Source of the DNA: J084 sp964471405
GTDB lineage: Bacteria; Pseudomonadota; Alphaproteobacteria; Sphingomonadales; Rhodothalassiaceae
Assembly (NCBI GenBank): GCA_964471405.1
Contig: CAYYGH010000005.1
Location: 5,485 to 69,484 of the forward strand
Length of the DNA stretch: 64,000 nt
Direction of reading: 5' to 3'
Shown here: one piece after another, positions 7,945 to 17,456 of the stretch
Numbering within the stretch: the stretch's first letter is position 1
Layout: the number at the start of each line of letters is the position of its first letter
Made by a program: the position numbers and the translations under genes
Notes under the pieces: model-generated
Seen by the model: only the letters and a program-made list of their open reading frames with translations
Databases searched by the model: none
Told to the model about the DNA's origin: nothing

Positions 7945-9984
7945 TCAGGCGTCCTCGTCCGGCTCGGCAAGCACGAGCAGCAGAGTCCCTTCTTCCACCT
8001 GGTCGCCCTCCTTGACGGAAAGCCTGGCAACCACGCCATTGCGCGGGGCACGCAAGGGGTGCTCCATCTTCATCGCCTCGAGCACGAGCAGCACCGCATC
8101 ACGGTCCACCGCCTCGCCCTCCTTCACCTTGAGCGCAAGCACCTTGCCGGGCATGGGCGCGCGCAGCTCGCCCGGCCCTTCGGCCTCCTCCTCATCCTCC
8201 CAGCGTGCGGAATGACGCTGGAAGACGAGATGGCGGCCGTCGACGAACAGATGCAGCTCATGATCCCGCTCGATGGCACGAAGATGCAGCAGGCGGCCAT
8301 CAAGTCGCAGCATCAACCGCCCGTCGTCCCTTTCACCGAGAAGATGGATCCGCGCACGGCAGTCGCCATCCTGCACAAGAAGTCCCGTTTCCCCTTCATG
8401 GATCAGCTCCAGGGTACGATCCCTTCCCGCGGCCGAGAGCGTCATCTCCTCCCGAGCCGCCAGGTTGAGCCGGAAGCCGTCACACAATGAAAAGGGGGAG
8501 TGCGGATCCACCGCATCAGACGTTCCCCCTTCCTGACGCCTCCGGAGCCGGCGATACTGGACGGCAGCAGCCGCCAGCACCCAGTCCGCAAAAGCAGGCT
8601 CCTCCTCGCCTGCCAGCAGTTCCGCCTCATGATCAGTCACGAAATGGGTGTCGAGCCGAGCATCGGCAAAGGCGGAATGGCTTATGACGCGACGAAGGAA
8701 ACCGCGGTTCGTGGCAACCCCTGCAATTTCGAGCGCATCAAGGGCGGCGACCAGACGGCGGCGGGCCTCCTCACGATTTGCGCCATGGGCGATCAGCTTG
8801 CCGATCATGGGATCATAGTGGGGAGTGACGGCGTCACCTTCCTCCACGCCGAAGTCCGCACGGATGCCCGGCCGGCCCTCCGGCAGGCGAAGGTGGAAGA
8901 TCCGCCCCGTCTGCGGCAGGAAGCCCCGGGCCGGATCCTCGGCATAAAGCCGCACCTCGATCGCATGCCCGGCAAGCGGCGGCGGCCAGTCCGCCGGCAG
9001 CGGCTCGCCGGCCGCAACCCGGATCTGCCAGGCGACGAGATCAAGCCCCGTCACCATCTCGGTCACCGGATGCTCGACCTGCAGGCGCGTGTTCATTTCC
9101 ATGAAATAGAAGGGTGTCTCGGCACCGAGCGGGCCGCTTGCGTCCAGGATGAATTCCATCGTGCCGGCATTCGCGTAGCTGATCGCCTCGGCGCCGCGTG
9201 CCGCCGCCTCCAGCATCCGCTTGCGCAGCTCTTCCGGCAGGCCGGGGGCCGGTGCCTCCTCGACAATCTTCTGATGCCGGCGCTGGATCGAGCAGTCACG
9301 CTCATAGAGCGCCACCACACGTCCAGCCGCATCACCAAGAATCTGCACTTCCACATGGCGGGGACAGGCGACGTATTTTTCGATGAGCACGCGATCATTG
9401 CCGAAGGCGCCCGCCGCCTCGCGCCGGGCAGCTGCCAGCGCCTCGCTGAAATCCGACTCGCGCTCGACCAGCCGCATGCCCTTGCCGCCGCCACCGGCGA
9501 CCGCCTTGATGAGCACGGGAAAGCCGATGCGCCGGGCCTCGGCGAGAAGCGTCGCCTCGTCCTGATCGGTGCCGTGATAGCCGGGCACCACCGGCACGCC
9601 CGCCTCGGCCATCAGCCGCTTGGCCGCGTCCTTTTCGGCCATGGCGCGCATGGCCCCGGGCGGCGGCCCGATAAAGACGATGCCGGCTGCAGCACAGCTT
9701 TCCGCGAAGGCCGGGCTCTCGGACAGGAAGCCGTAGCCCGGGTGAATCGCCTCAGCACCCGCCGCCTTCGCCGCCGTGATCAGCGCATCGGCGTCCAGAT
9801 AGGCCGCGCGGGGATCCACATCCGGCAGAGCAAGCGCCTCGTCGGCCTCGCGCACATGGGGGGCATCGCGGTCGGGCTCGGCATAGACGGCGACAGACGA
9901 GATTCCGAGAGCGCGACAGCTGCGTATCACGCGACGGGCGATCTCGCCGCGATTGGCGATCAGGATACGCTGGAAAAGCGGCAC
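7945..9984 (-). CDS. liuD: methylcrotonyl-CoA carboxylase biotin-carrying (alpha) subunit
   Basis: 679 residues. The N-terminal 450 or so form a biotin carboxylase (start LFQRILIANRGEIARRVIRS, ATP-grasp loop AVAGGGGKGMRLV, active-site EMNTRLQVEHPVTE). A C-terminal biotinyl domain carries the biotin lysine in VLEAMKMEHP at about K639. It carboxylates biotin for transfer to 3-methylcrotonyl-CoA in leucine degradation. The GTG start at 9984 is preceded by GGGGAAGG. It follows liuB and liuC on the same strand. On its own it could be a propionyl- or geranyl-CoA carboxylase subunit; the liuB and hydratase neighbours favour methylcrotonyl-CoA. Confidence 0.85.
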   Translation of the reverse strand: MPLFQRILIANRGEIARRVIRSCRALGISSVAVYAEPDRDAPHVREADEALALPDVDPRAAYLDADALITAAKAAGAEAIHPGYGFLSESPAFAESCAAAGIVFIGPPPGAMRAMAEKDAAKRLMAEAGVPVVPGYHGTDQDEATLLAEARRIGFPVLIKAVAGGGGKGMRLVERESDFSEALAAARREAAGAFGNDRVLIEKYVACPRHVEVQILGDAAGRVVALYERDCSIQRRHQKIVEEAPAPGLPEELRKRMLEAAARGAEAISYANAGTMEFILDASGPLGAETPFYFMEMNTRLQVEHPVTEMVTGLDLVAWQIRVAAGEPLPADWPPPLAGHAIEVRLYAEDPARGFLPQTGRIFHLRLPEGRPGIRADFGVEEGDAVTPHYDPMIGKLIAHGANREEARRRLVAALDALEIAGVATNRGFLRRVISHSAFADARLDTHFVTDHEAELLAGEEEPAFADWVLAAAAVQYRRLRRRQEGGTSDAVDPHSPFSLCDGFRLNLAAREEMTLSAAGRDRTLELIHEGETGLLVQDGDCRARIHLLGERDDGRLMLRLDGRLLHLRAIERDHELHLFVDGRHLVFQRHSARWEDEEEAEGPGELRAPMPGKVLALKVKEGEAVDRDAVLLVLEAMKMEHPLRAPRNGVVARLSVKEGDQVEEGTLLLVLAEPDEDA

Positions 9985-10017
9985 CAGATCATCCTTCCCC
10001 TTGCTTGATCCCGCATT

Positions 10018-10818
10018 TCAGGTCTTTCTTTCTGGCACCCAGCCGGGTCTCCGCCGGGCGAAGAAGGCGGCGATGCCCTCGCGCGCCTCGTCACTCTCGC
10101 GCCGCTCGGCGATGATGCGCGCCGTCTCGCTTCTTAGCGCCTCGTTGATCGGCCGGCCCTTGACGGTGGCGATCAGCGCCTTGGTGGCGGCCAAGGCCCC
10201 GGGCGGCGCTCCAAGCAGAGAACGGGTGATGCGTTCGGCCGCGCTGTCGAGATCCTCGGCCCCGCCCACGAGCTCGTGCACCAGCCCCATGGTGTGGGCG
10301 GTGACGGCATCGAAGCGCTCGCCGGTCAGAAAATAGCGGCGGGCCGCGCTCTCGCCGATCTTCGCGATCACATAGGGGCTGATGGTGGCCGGTGTCAGCC
10401 CCAGCCGCACCTCCGTGAAGGCGAAGCGCGCATCGCGCACCGCAACCACGATGTCCGCACAGGCAACAAGCCCTACCCCGCCGCCGACTGCCGCCCCCTG
10501 CACCAGCGCCACGACCGGCTTGGGCAGGCTGTTGAGCGCATGAAGCATCTCGGAAAGCTTCTCGGCATCGCGCCGGTTCTCCTCCGGCCCGAAGTCCGCG
10601 GCCCGGCGCATCCAGTCAAGATCCGCGCCGGCGCAGAAATTCGCCCCGCGCCCACGCAGAATGACGACCCGCACCGCCTCATCGCGCCCCAGCTCGTCGA
10701 AGGCCCGGTGGAGTGCGGCGATAAGCTCCTCGTTGAAGGCATTGTGCACGTCCGGCCGGTTCAGCCAGATGGTGGCGATACCATCGTCTGCGACTGCGAT
10801 TTCCAGAATTTCAGACAT
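10018..10818 (-). CDS. liuC: enoyl-CoA hydratase, probable methylglutaconyl-CoA hydratase
   Basis: 266-residue crotonase-fold protein from the ATG at 10818; the open frame continues upstream but only as a shadow of liuB. Crotonase landmarks are WLNRPDVHNAFN, the oxyanion loop RGRGANFCAGADLDWM, and AAVGGGVGLVACADIVVA with the downstream FTEVRLGLTPATISPYV. In the leucine pathway this enzyme hydrates 3-methylglutaconyl-CoA to HMG-CoA. It sits 34 bases after liuB and 33 before liuD, the usual placement of liuC between the two carboxylase subunits. The substrate is inferred from that context. Confidence 0.82.
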   Translation of the reverse strand: MSEILEIAVADDGIATIWLNRPDVHNAFNEELIAALHRAFDELGRDEAVRVVILRGRGANFCAGADLDWMRRAADFGPEENRRDAEKLSEMLHALNSLPKPVVALVQGAAVGGGVGLVACADIVVAVRDARFAFTEVRLGLTPATISPYVIAKIGESAARRYFLTGERFDAVTAHTMGLVHELVGGAEDLDSAAERITRSLLGAPPGALAATKALIATVKGRPINEALRSETARIIAERRESDEAREGIAAFFARRRPGWVPERKT

Positions 10819-10852
10819 GGTTCCAGCTTTCCAGCAGCGAGCGACCCTCCCC

Positions 10853-12460
10853 CTACATCCGGAACACGCCGAAGCGGGTGTCGGCGACGGGCGCGTTGAG
10901 GGCGGCGGAAATGCCCATGGCCAGCACGCGGCGCGTGTCCTCGGGGGCGATGACGCCGTCATCCCAAAGCCGCGCGCTCGCGTAATAGGGATGGCCCTGG
11001 CGCTCATACTGCTCGCGAATGGGGGCCTTGAAGGCCTCCTCTTCCTCGGCCGGCCAGTCGATCCCCTTCTTCGCCAGAGCATCGCGACGGATGGTGGCAA
11101 GCACGTTCGCCGCCTGCTCGCCGCCCATCACCGAGATGCGGGCATTCGGCCACATCCACAGGAACCGCGGCCCGTAGGCGCGCCCGCACATGCCGTAGTT
11201 GCCCGCCCCGAAGGAGCCGCCGATGATCACCGTAAACTTCGGAACGTCCGCGCAGGCGACCGCCGTGACCAGCTTCGCGCCGTCCTTAGCGATGCCGCCG
11301 TGCTCATATTTCCTGCCGACCATGAAGCCCGTGATGTTCTGCAGGAAGACCAGCGGGATCCGTCGCTGGCAGGCAAGCTCGATGAAATGCGCGCCCTTCA
11401 GGGCCGACTCCGAGAACAGCACGCCATTGTTGGCGAGGATCGCGACCGGATAGCCCCAGATCCGCGCAAAGCCCGTCACCAGCGTCGTGCCGTAGTTCTT
11501 CTTGAACTCGTCGAATTCCGAACCGTCGACGATCCGGGCGATCACCTCGCGCACGTCATAGGGCTGGCGGGGGTCGGCCGGGATGATGCCGCCGATCTCG
11601 GCCGGATCATAGAGCGGCTCGCGCGGCTCGGCGATCTCCAGCCGGCCCTGCTTGCGCCAGTTGAGCCGTGCGACGATCCGGCGTGCCATCACGAGCGCCT
11701 GGGCGTCATTGCGCGCCAGATGGTCGACAACGCCCGAGATCCGGGCATGGACGTCGCCGCCGCCGAGCTCCTCGGCCGAAACCTCCTCGCCGGTCGCCGC
11801 CTTGACCAGCGGCGGACCGCCAAGGAAGATCGTGCCCTGGTTCTGGACGATGATGCTCTCGTCCGCCATTGCCGGCACATAGGCGCCACCCGCCGTGCAG
11901 GAGCCCATCACCACCGCGATCTGGGGAATCCCCTTCGCCGACATCCGCGCCTGGTTGTAGAAGATCCGCCCGAAGTGGTTCTTGTCCGGGAAGACCTCGT
12001 CCTGGCGCGGAAGATTGGCCCCGCCGGAGTCCACGAGATAGATGCAGGGCAGGCGGTTTTCTTCCGCGATCTCCTGGGCGCGCAGGTGCTTTTTCACCGT
12101 CATCGGATAGTAACTGCCGCCCTTCACGGTGGCGTCGTTCGCGACGACCATGCATTCGACACCGCTCACCCGGCCGATGCCGGTGACGATGCCGGCGGCC
12201 GGCACCTCGTCCTCATACATCCGGTAGCCGGCAAGCTGCGAGAGCTCGAGAAAGGGCGCGCCCGGATCCAGCAGCAGGTCGATGCGCTCGCGCACCAGCA
12301 GCTTGCCGCGCGCCTTGTGCCGTTCGCGCGCATGGGGCGGACCGCCCTCCGCGATCGCGGCGATCTTCTCCCTGAGGTCCGCGACGAGCGCCGCCATCGC
12401 CTCGGCATTGCGCTGGAATGCGGCATTCCTGGTATCGATCGTGGACTGAAGGATCGCCAT
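10853..12460 (-). CDS. liuB: methylcrotonyl-CoA carboxylase carboxyltransferase (beta) subunit
   Basis: 535 residues from the ATG at 12460, which matches the common MCC-beta length; upstream extension to 12511 is rejected. It begins MAILQSTIDTRNAAFQRNAE, has the acyl-CoA binding N-half (RERIDLLLDPGAPFLELS) and the C-half signature FGAGNYGMCGRAYGPRFLW followed by SVMGGEQAANVLATIRR. It transfers CO2 from carboxybiotin to 3-methylcrotonyl-CoA in leucine degradation. It is the first gene of the liuB-liuC-liuD run; an isovaleryl-CoA dehydrogenase gene, often next to liuB, is not here. Confidence 0.87.
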   Translation of the reverse strand: MAILQSTIDTRNAAFQRNAEAMAALVADLREKIAAIAEGGPPHARERHKARGKLLVRERIDLLLDPGAPFLELSQLAGYRMYEDEVPAAGIVTGIGRVSGVECMVVANDATVKGGSYYPMTVKKHLRAQEIAEENRLPCIYLVDSGGANLPRQDEVFPDKNHFGRIFYNQARMSAKGIPQIAVVMGSCTAGGAYVPAMADESIIVQNQGTIFLGGPPLVKAATGEEVSAEELGGGDVHARISGVVDHLARNDAQALVMARRIVARLNWRKQGRLEIAEPREPLYDPAEIGGIIPADPRQPYDVREVIARIVDGSEFDEFKKNYGTTLVTGFARIWGYPVAILANNGVLFSESALKGAHFIELACQRRIPLVFLQNITGFMVGRKYEHGGIAKDGAKLVTAVACADVPKFTVIIGGSFGAGNYGMCGRAYGPRFLWMWPNARISVMGGEQAANVLATIRRDALAKKGIDWPAEEEEAFKAPIREQYERQGHPYYASARLWDDGVIAPEDTRRVLAMGISAALNAPVADTRFGVFRM

Positions 12461-12728
12461 GGTTCGATACGCGCCTTTCCCTTCGCTCGGGCGGAAGCCG
12501 TGACCGGCCACCAGGCGGTGCTTGTGCCAGCCGCCGCTGCCTCGTGCTCCGCTGATAGCCGATCACCGACCATGAGGAAAGAGAAGGTGCACCGCCGGGC
12601 ATCCCGCCGGCAGAAGCCCCCTCCACCCGGCGAAGGCCGCCGCTGCCCATCCGGAATCTTCCGGCCCACTTCCACCGGCGGCCTGCAGAACCCGCCGTGC
12701 TTCCGGCACATGCCCTACAGGAGAAAGT

Positions 12729-13388
12729 CTACAGAAGAGAAGCGCGAACAAGGCCTATATATGCCGCCGCCGCCAATCCGAAGAGAATGAGGATCTGCAT
12801 AATGAGAAAGCGGGGCGCAAAATAGGCAAGGGTAGCGGCCAAGTCGGCTCCCTCCTGCTCATCCTTTGAACCAGAAAGATGTGCCAGAAGGGGGTCGTGC
12901 AGAACATCTCCGGTAAGAGTAAGAAACAGGACGCTCCCGAAGATCGCAAACTTGCCCGCCAGCCAGGAGGGGATAGCAATCGTGGACCCGAGAAGACCAA
13001 GTATGGCCCACCCCAGCATCAAAACGCCCACGACGGCCAGCAAAACCCGACCCGTCATGCGCATGGCCTTGGCAAAAGAATCGCCTCTCTCAGGAGGATG
13101 AGCCCAGAGAACCGCCACCCAAAGGAGCCCCAACAGCCATGTCCCGGCCGCCCCGAGCCCGGACAGATGCACAAGCCCCAGATCACTTGCCAGTTGGAGC
13201 CCGGCCGGCAGCATCAGGACGAATGCCGTTCGGGCAATACGTTCCAAAAGCAGAGCCACGCGTACCAGAGCAATTTTTCCCTGACTCGCTCCACGCGCCT
13301 GCATCATCACGACCATGCCTGACAGCCCCGTGCCGAACCACACCGCAAACAGTACGACATGAATCAAAATTTGCCAGTCGATCACCAT
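12729..13388 (-). CDS. uncharacterised polytopic inner-membrane protein
   Basis: 219 residues from the ATG at 13388, chosen for the GGAGAGG site seven bases upstream. About five or six membrane helices are evident, for example ILIHVVLFAVWFGTGLSGM, TWLLGLLWVAVLWA, VLLAVVGVLMLGWAILGLL and LIMQILILFGLAAAAYIGL. An early His in TM1 (ILIHVVLFAVWFG) and the general layout recall CopD/DUF2269-like membrane proteins, which may bind haem or copper, but the match is not firm. It lies upstream of liuB on the same strand with a gap of about 270 bases, so a shared transcript is doubtful. Confidence 0.75.
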   Translation of the reverse strand: MVIDWQILIHVVLFAVWFGTGLSGMVVMMQARGASQGKIALVRVALLLERIARTAFVLMLPAGLQLASDLGLVHLSGLGAAGTWLLGLLWVAVLWAHPPERGDSFAKAMRMTGRVLLAVVGVLMLGWAILGLLGSTIAIPSWLAGKFAIFGSVLFLTLTGDVLHDPLLAHLSGSKDEQEGADLAATLAYFAPRFLIMQILILFGLAAAAYIGLVRASLL

Positions 13389-13586
13389 GTCCGACCTCTC
13401 CACTCACCCTAGGTGACTCCGTCCGAGCCATTCCTGCCCGGCCGGATGCAGGATCAATCCTGCTGGATAAGCCGGAAAACGGCAAGTTTTTTCGGCCTCT
13501 TTCCACTCTTCTCACGGCCGATGGAGCGCGCTATTTTCTTCCCTCCCCCAGCTGGTGCCGCCAGCAGAGGAGGAAAAGGCCGAGCC

Positions 13587-13862
13587 ATGAAAGCGGTGAG
13601 ACTGCGGATCACGGGCAAGGTTCAGGGCGTCTTCTACCGTGCCTGGGCGGAGGCGGAGGCGCGGCGGCGGGGCCTGCATGGCTTTGTGCGCAACCGGCGT
13701 GACGGCTCTGTGGAAATGCTGCTCGTCGGCCCGCCCGAGAAAGTGGAGGAGATGATTGCCGCTGCCCATGAAGGCCCGCCGGCCGCCCGTGTGGACGCGG
13801 TCGCCGTCGAGCCGGCCCAAGGTGTCGTCCCGGCCCGCTTCGAGATCAAGCCGACCGTCTGA
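13587..13862 (+). CDS. acyP: acylphosphatase
   Basis: 91 residues, a full-length acylphosphatase that hydrolyses carboxyl-phosphate bonds. The N-terminal phosphate loop is ITGKVQGVFYRAWAEAEA with the catalytic arginine (about R20), and the catalytic asparagine is in GLHGFVRNRRDGSVE (about N39). The start ATG follows a purine-rich site (AGGAGGAAAAGG). It stands alone; the frame upstream to 13413 has no supporting features. A hairpin at 13926-13953 probably ends the transcript. Confidence 0.92.
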   Translation: MKAVRLRITGKVQGVFYRAWAEAEARRRGLHGFVRNRRDGSVEMLLVGPPEKVEEMIAAAHEGPPAARVDAVAVEPAQGVVPARFEIKPTV

Positions 13863-13925
13863 CCAAAGGCCGGAAAGCCCGACAGGAGCACCCGAAGGCG
13901 GCGGCTTCCCCCAGCGCCCTGCCGC

Positions 13926-13953
13926 GGCATGGCCCCTTTGAACAGGGCCTGCC
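13926..13953 (+). terminator. hairpin after the acylphosphatase gene
   Basis: GGCA-(T bulge)-GGCCC pairs with GGGCC-TGCC across a nine-base loop, followed by a pyrimidine run (CCCCTCTTTC). It lies 63 bases past the stop, between convergent genes. Confidence 0.4.
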
Positions 13954-14010
13954 CCCCTCTTTCAAACCCGTCACCCGCCCTCACGGGGGCGAGCACGGGC
14001 CGGCAGTCTC

Positions 14011-14613
14011 TTACCGAACACGATGATCCTGATAGATGCAGCAGGCATCCATACTCTCGTCAAGCTGTCCGAAGGCGGCCGCAAACAGCAACTGTGACCG
14101 GTCGGCCGGATCGAGCCACTGGGTGCGACCGTTAAGACGGATGAAGCGGCAGGTCGCCACAAGGGTCTCGCCATTCCCATTGTGCAATCTGAGACGGATT
14201 TTGCGCAGAGTCCTGCTGGCAGCCGCCCGAAGAACATCGATATTGTGGGGAGCCGGCGGCGGCCGGAAACGCAAGGGGGGAGGAAGACGCGGATTGTAGT
14301 TGGGGTAGATGAGGCGGATCGCCTGCTCCGGCGTAAGAGCCGTTTGCGAGAGCCGGACGAGCTTTCCCCAAGCTGAATGCCACTCCGCCCCTCTGCCAAG
14401 AATGGTCATCTGGCGGCACAGGTGCAACTCGCGCGCAAGATCGGAGGCCGGTCGCGCCAGGGCAAGCGTCACGGCTACTGCCAACCCGCCGACGAAAACC
14501 ACCATCATCCAGAAAGGTCCTGCGCGCGCCCCATGCGCCAGACCCGACCGGTGCGAGCGCCCTGCGTGCTCCTCCTGCCCGTCCATCGGCCGGGACGGAT
14601 ACAAGGCTACCAT
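14011..14613 (-). CDS. uncharacterised single-pass membrane protein
   Basis: 200 residues. A short cytoplasmic N-terminus is followed by one membrane helix (about residues 35-54, FWMMVVFVGGLAVAVTLALA), then about 145 residues predicted outside the membrane with a proline-rich centre (RLPPPLRFRPPPAP). There is one conserved-looking region (TLRKIRLRLHNGNGETLVAT). The C-terminus has a CC pair (DACCIYQD). The ribosome site GGAGGG supports the ATG at 14613. It lies 177 bases downstream of the TPR histidine kinase on the same strand and may be its accessory. No family is recognised. Confidence 0.65.
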   Translation of the reverse strand: MVALYPSRPMDGQEEHAGRSHRSGLAHGARAGPFWMMVVFVGGLAVAVTLALARPASDLARELHLCRQMTILGRGAEWHSAWGKLVRLSQTALTPEQAIRLIYPNYNPRLPPPLRFRPPPAPHNIDVLRAAASRTLRKIRLRLHNGNGETLVATCRFIRLNGRTQWLDPADRSQLLFAAAFGQLDESMDACCIYQDHRVR

Positions 14614-14790
14614 CTTTGCCCTCCCTCCATCGCCCCTCCCCGGCCATGCCCGTCCCGCCGGAGGAGGAAGGCCGTCTCCCCTTCTTCCATTCCCAGGCTA
14701 GATTACCGCCCGGCGGCAGACAATCCCCTGCTGGAGCCTGCAAGACCGCCCGGCAGGCCTGGAGGAGAAGCTCGCCCGCAAGAGGGAACC

Positions 14791-17115
14791 TCAGCCGGAA
14801 GCAACCCGCAAGGAGCGGTCGCCTTCCCGCTGATTGGCCGGCTGCAGCACACGCCGGGCCGGCAGGCGGATTTCGGCACGGGTGCCCTCTCCCTTGCGTG
14901 AGCGCAGGATGAAACGCCCCCCATGCAGCTCGACAAAGGTCTTGACCAGCGTCAGCCCCAGTCCCGAGCCTTCATGATTGCGTGACATGACGGATTGCAC
15001 CTGGCCGAAGGGCTCAAGGGCCACACGGATCTCCTGTTCATCCATGCCGATCCCGTTATCGACGACGGCGAACATCAGATCCCCCTGGGGCAGACGCACG
15101 ACCTCAAGCCGGATTTCTCCGCCCTGCGGGGTGAACTTGGAGGCATTGGACAGCAGATTGATCAGCGCCTGACGCAAAAGCCGCGAGTCGACGGTAATCA
15201 GCAGATCCGGATCCTCGATCCGCTCCACAAACTGCTGCTCGCGCTTTTCCATTGCCGGCAGCAACATGCTGACCACAGGACCAACGAGTTCCGCTATCGA
15301 AATCGTCTCCTCCTGCAGTTCCATCCGGCCCGCCTCCACCCGTGACAGGTCCAGGACATTGTTGATGATATCCAGCAGGTGGCGGCCGGAACGCAGGATC
15401 GCTTCCCCATATTCCCGGTAGCGGGCATGGCCGAGAGGACCGAACATCTCCTGAACCACCAGCTCGGAGAAACCGATGATCGCATTCAAGGGCGTGCGCA
15501 GTTCATGGGAGATATTGGCAAGGAAGGCGGACTTGGCCTGACTGGCGGATTCGGCTCGCCGACGGGCCTCCTCAAGCGCTCCCGCCATCCGCCTCTGATA
15601 CAGAAATCCGACCAGCGCAAACAGTGCCAGCGCCCCGAACAGAGCCACCCACAACTGCTGTTCGCGCAATTTCTGGGCCGCAAGCAGTTGCCGCTGCTCG
15701 GCAAGTGCCCGTTCGGCCCGTTCCTGCCCGATTTCCGTTTCCAGCCGGGCGCGAATGGCCTGAACATCTTCCGTGAAGGCCTGGCGCACGGCCTCCACGC
15801 GTTCCTTGACATAACGCCGCATCAGCGCAAGAGCAGCACGCGTATCGCCTTTGGCGGCCGCCAGCTCCGCATGCACGCGCAGCTTGAGGGCGCCCAATTC
15901 GCCCCGATCAAATTCGGGATGGTCGGCCAGAAACTGCTCAAAGGCATGGGCCTTGGCCTCGGCGGCCTCCAAATGCCCGAGACGGGCCTGGGCAATCGCT
16001 TCGATGACATTGAGCCTGGCCGCAAAGCGCACATCCGGCTGCCAGACCTTCCAGGCCCGATGGGCATATTCTACGGCCTTCTGGAAGTCCTCAAGTTCGA
16101 AGGCTGTCAGAGCCAGTCCGTAGAGGGGATAGAATGTGCTGTCCGGCCTGCCATTGGTTGCGGCGATCTCGTAGAGAATTTCATAGAGCCGGCGGGCTGT
16201 TTCATACTGATGCCGCTCGATCAGCACGCGTGCGATGTTGTAGATGATGGTCTCGCCATCAATTGGCTCTCCACTGCGCTCGGCGTCCTCGACGGCCGAT
16301 TCATAGCGGCTGACCATGAGCTCGAGATCTCTGAGACCGGCATAGACATAGCCGAGCGTCATGCTCAGCTCGACAGCCAGGCGTGGACGCAGCGGCCCTT
16401 CGTAATGCTGCAGATTCTCCAAAGCCCGGCGCACGGCCACCAGCGCCCGGTTCACCTGACCGGTCGCCGGCGCGGTAAGCGCAATCATCTCCTCGACCTG
16501 AATGACGGCTACGGGATCCTTCGCCGCCAGCGCCTCATCACGCAGCTGTTTCAGTCTATCAAGCGTCTTTTCATAGCCGAGGGAGAGCGCCTCGCTTATG
16601 ACCTCGTAGATTTTGGCGATGCGCACGAAGGTCGCATCCCCCTGTTCAGCCGCTTCCCGTTCAAGACGGGCTGCCCATCTGCGAGCCTCATCCCAGCGTT
16701 CGAGATCACCATTAAGCCCTGTGAGACGATAAAGGAGAAAGAGACGGTCCCAACCCTGGGCCTTTTCCACCTGACGCGCCAGACGGGCAAACAGCTCTTC
16801 CCTCAATATGAAGTCATGGCTGCGGATTTGCTCGGCAAGCCGGATCGCCCGTTCCGACAGGCCGGGATGTCCCTCGCCGCGATCTGCGGCGGAGGCCTGC
16901 TCGCCGGCCTGCGGTTCGATGTCAGGCGGTGTCTGGGCCATCCCCCCGTGGACGGGACCGCCCATCAGCCACAGCATGGCCACAAGCACAGCCCCCCATC
17001 CGCGCAGATGCCTTGCACGCGAAAGATGCCGTCTGAAATCGTGTCGCCTGCCCATCATCCGCCAACGGGGGCCTACGCCAAGCTTTCGTGACAATGCCCG
17101 CTGATGCCGCGCCAT
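14791..17115 (-). CDS. TPR-containing membrane sensor histidine kinase (first of two)
   Basis: 774 residues. An N-terminal signal or anchor (about residues 40-58) leads to a large, probably periplasmic, helical-repeat region (about 80-445) with TPR-like periodicity. A coiled coil (445-487) and one membrane helix follow (about 488-507, LWVALFGALALFALVGFLYQ). The cytoplasmic HisKA domain has the phospho-acceptor His near 537 (FLANISHELRTPLNAIIGF), and the HATPase_c domain has the N box LINLLSNASKFT, G1 VVDNGIGMDEQE and G2 EGSGLGLTLVKTFVELHGG. It has no receiver domain, and no response regulator gene is in the window. It is divergent from the secreted hydrolase gene at 17457 and has the same architecture as the kinase at 19749-21905. 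Confidence 0.9.
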   Translation of the reverse strand: MARHQRALSRKLGVGPRWRMMGRRHDFRRHLSRARHLRGWGAVLVAMLWLMGGPVHGGMAQTPPDIEPQAGEQASAADRGEGHPGLSERAIRLAEQIRSHDFILREELFARLARQVEKAQGWDRLFLLYRLTGLNGDLERWDEARRWAARLEREAAEQGDATFVRIAKIYEVISEALSLGYEKTLDRLKQLRDEALAAKDPVAVIQVEEMIALTAPATGQVNRALVAVRRALENLQHYEGPLRPRLAVELSMTLGYVYAGLRDLELMVSRYESAVEDAERSGEPIDGETIIYNIARVLIERHQYETARRLYEILYEIAATNGRPDSTFYPLYGLALTAFELEDFQKAVEYAHRAWKVWQPDVRFAARLNVIEAIAQARLGHLEAAEAKAHAFEQFLADHPEFDRGELGALKLRVHAELAAAKGDTRAALALMRRYVKERVEAVRQAFTEDVQAIRARLETEIGQERAERALAEQRQLLAAQKLREQQLWVALFGALALFALVGFLYQRRMAGALEEARRRAESASQAKSAFLANISHELRTPLNAIIGFSELVVQEMFGPLGHARYREYGEAILRSGRHLLDIINNVLDLSRVEAGRMELQEETISIAELVGPVVSMLLPAMEKREQQFVERIEDPDLLITVDSRLLRQALINLLSNASKFTPQGGEIRLEVVRLPQGDLMFAVVDNGIGMDEQEIRVALEPFGQVQSVMSRNHEGSGLGLTLVKTFVELHGGRFILRSRKGEGTRAEIRLPARRVLQPANQREGDRSLRVASG

Positions 17116-17456
17116 CAGCTGTCAACCCTCCCCCTGCACATACGGTTCCGACCCATCAGTCCTGCCTGCACACGCAGACCTCCTCTCATTCTTTCGTCGG
17201 ATCCTTACCAATACCTTAACACTTCCGGCCATCTGCAACCAACTTGCAAAGCCGACCGAGGAAGCGCCGGAAAGCCTCCTCCCGGATTCGTGTGGAGAAT
17301 TCACCCTTGGTTTACGATCTTGGAGCGTATTTCCAGACAAGAAGGAGGATATGCATCTTATTCGTGTCTTTCCTATAACAGTCTCGCGAATTAGAATGCG
17401 CGCGGGTCGGTTGGTCATGGGGGAACAGGGCACCAACTGACGAGGGAGGGACCGAC
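17116..17456. other. 341-base divergent intergenic region between TPR kinase and secreted hydrolase
   Basis: It is less GC-rich than its surroundings and should contain both divergent promoters, but I see no confident -35/-10 pair. Its right part holds a short frame (17351-17440, 29 codons) that starts two bases after AGGAGG and ends 16 bases before the hydrolase start. That frame could be a leader peptide. Confidence 0.4.
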
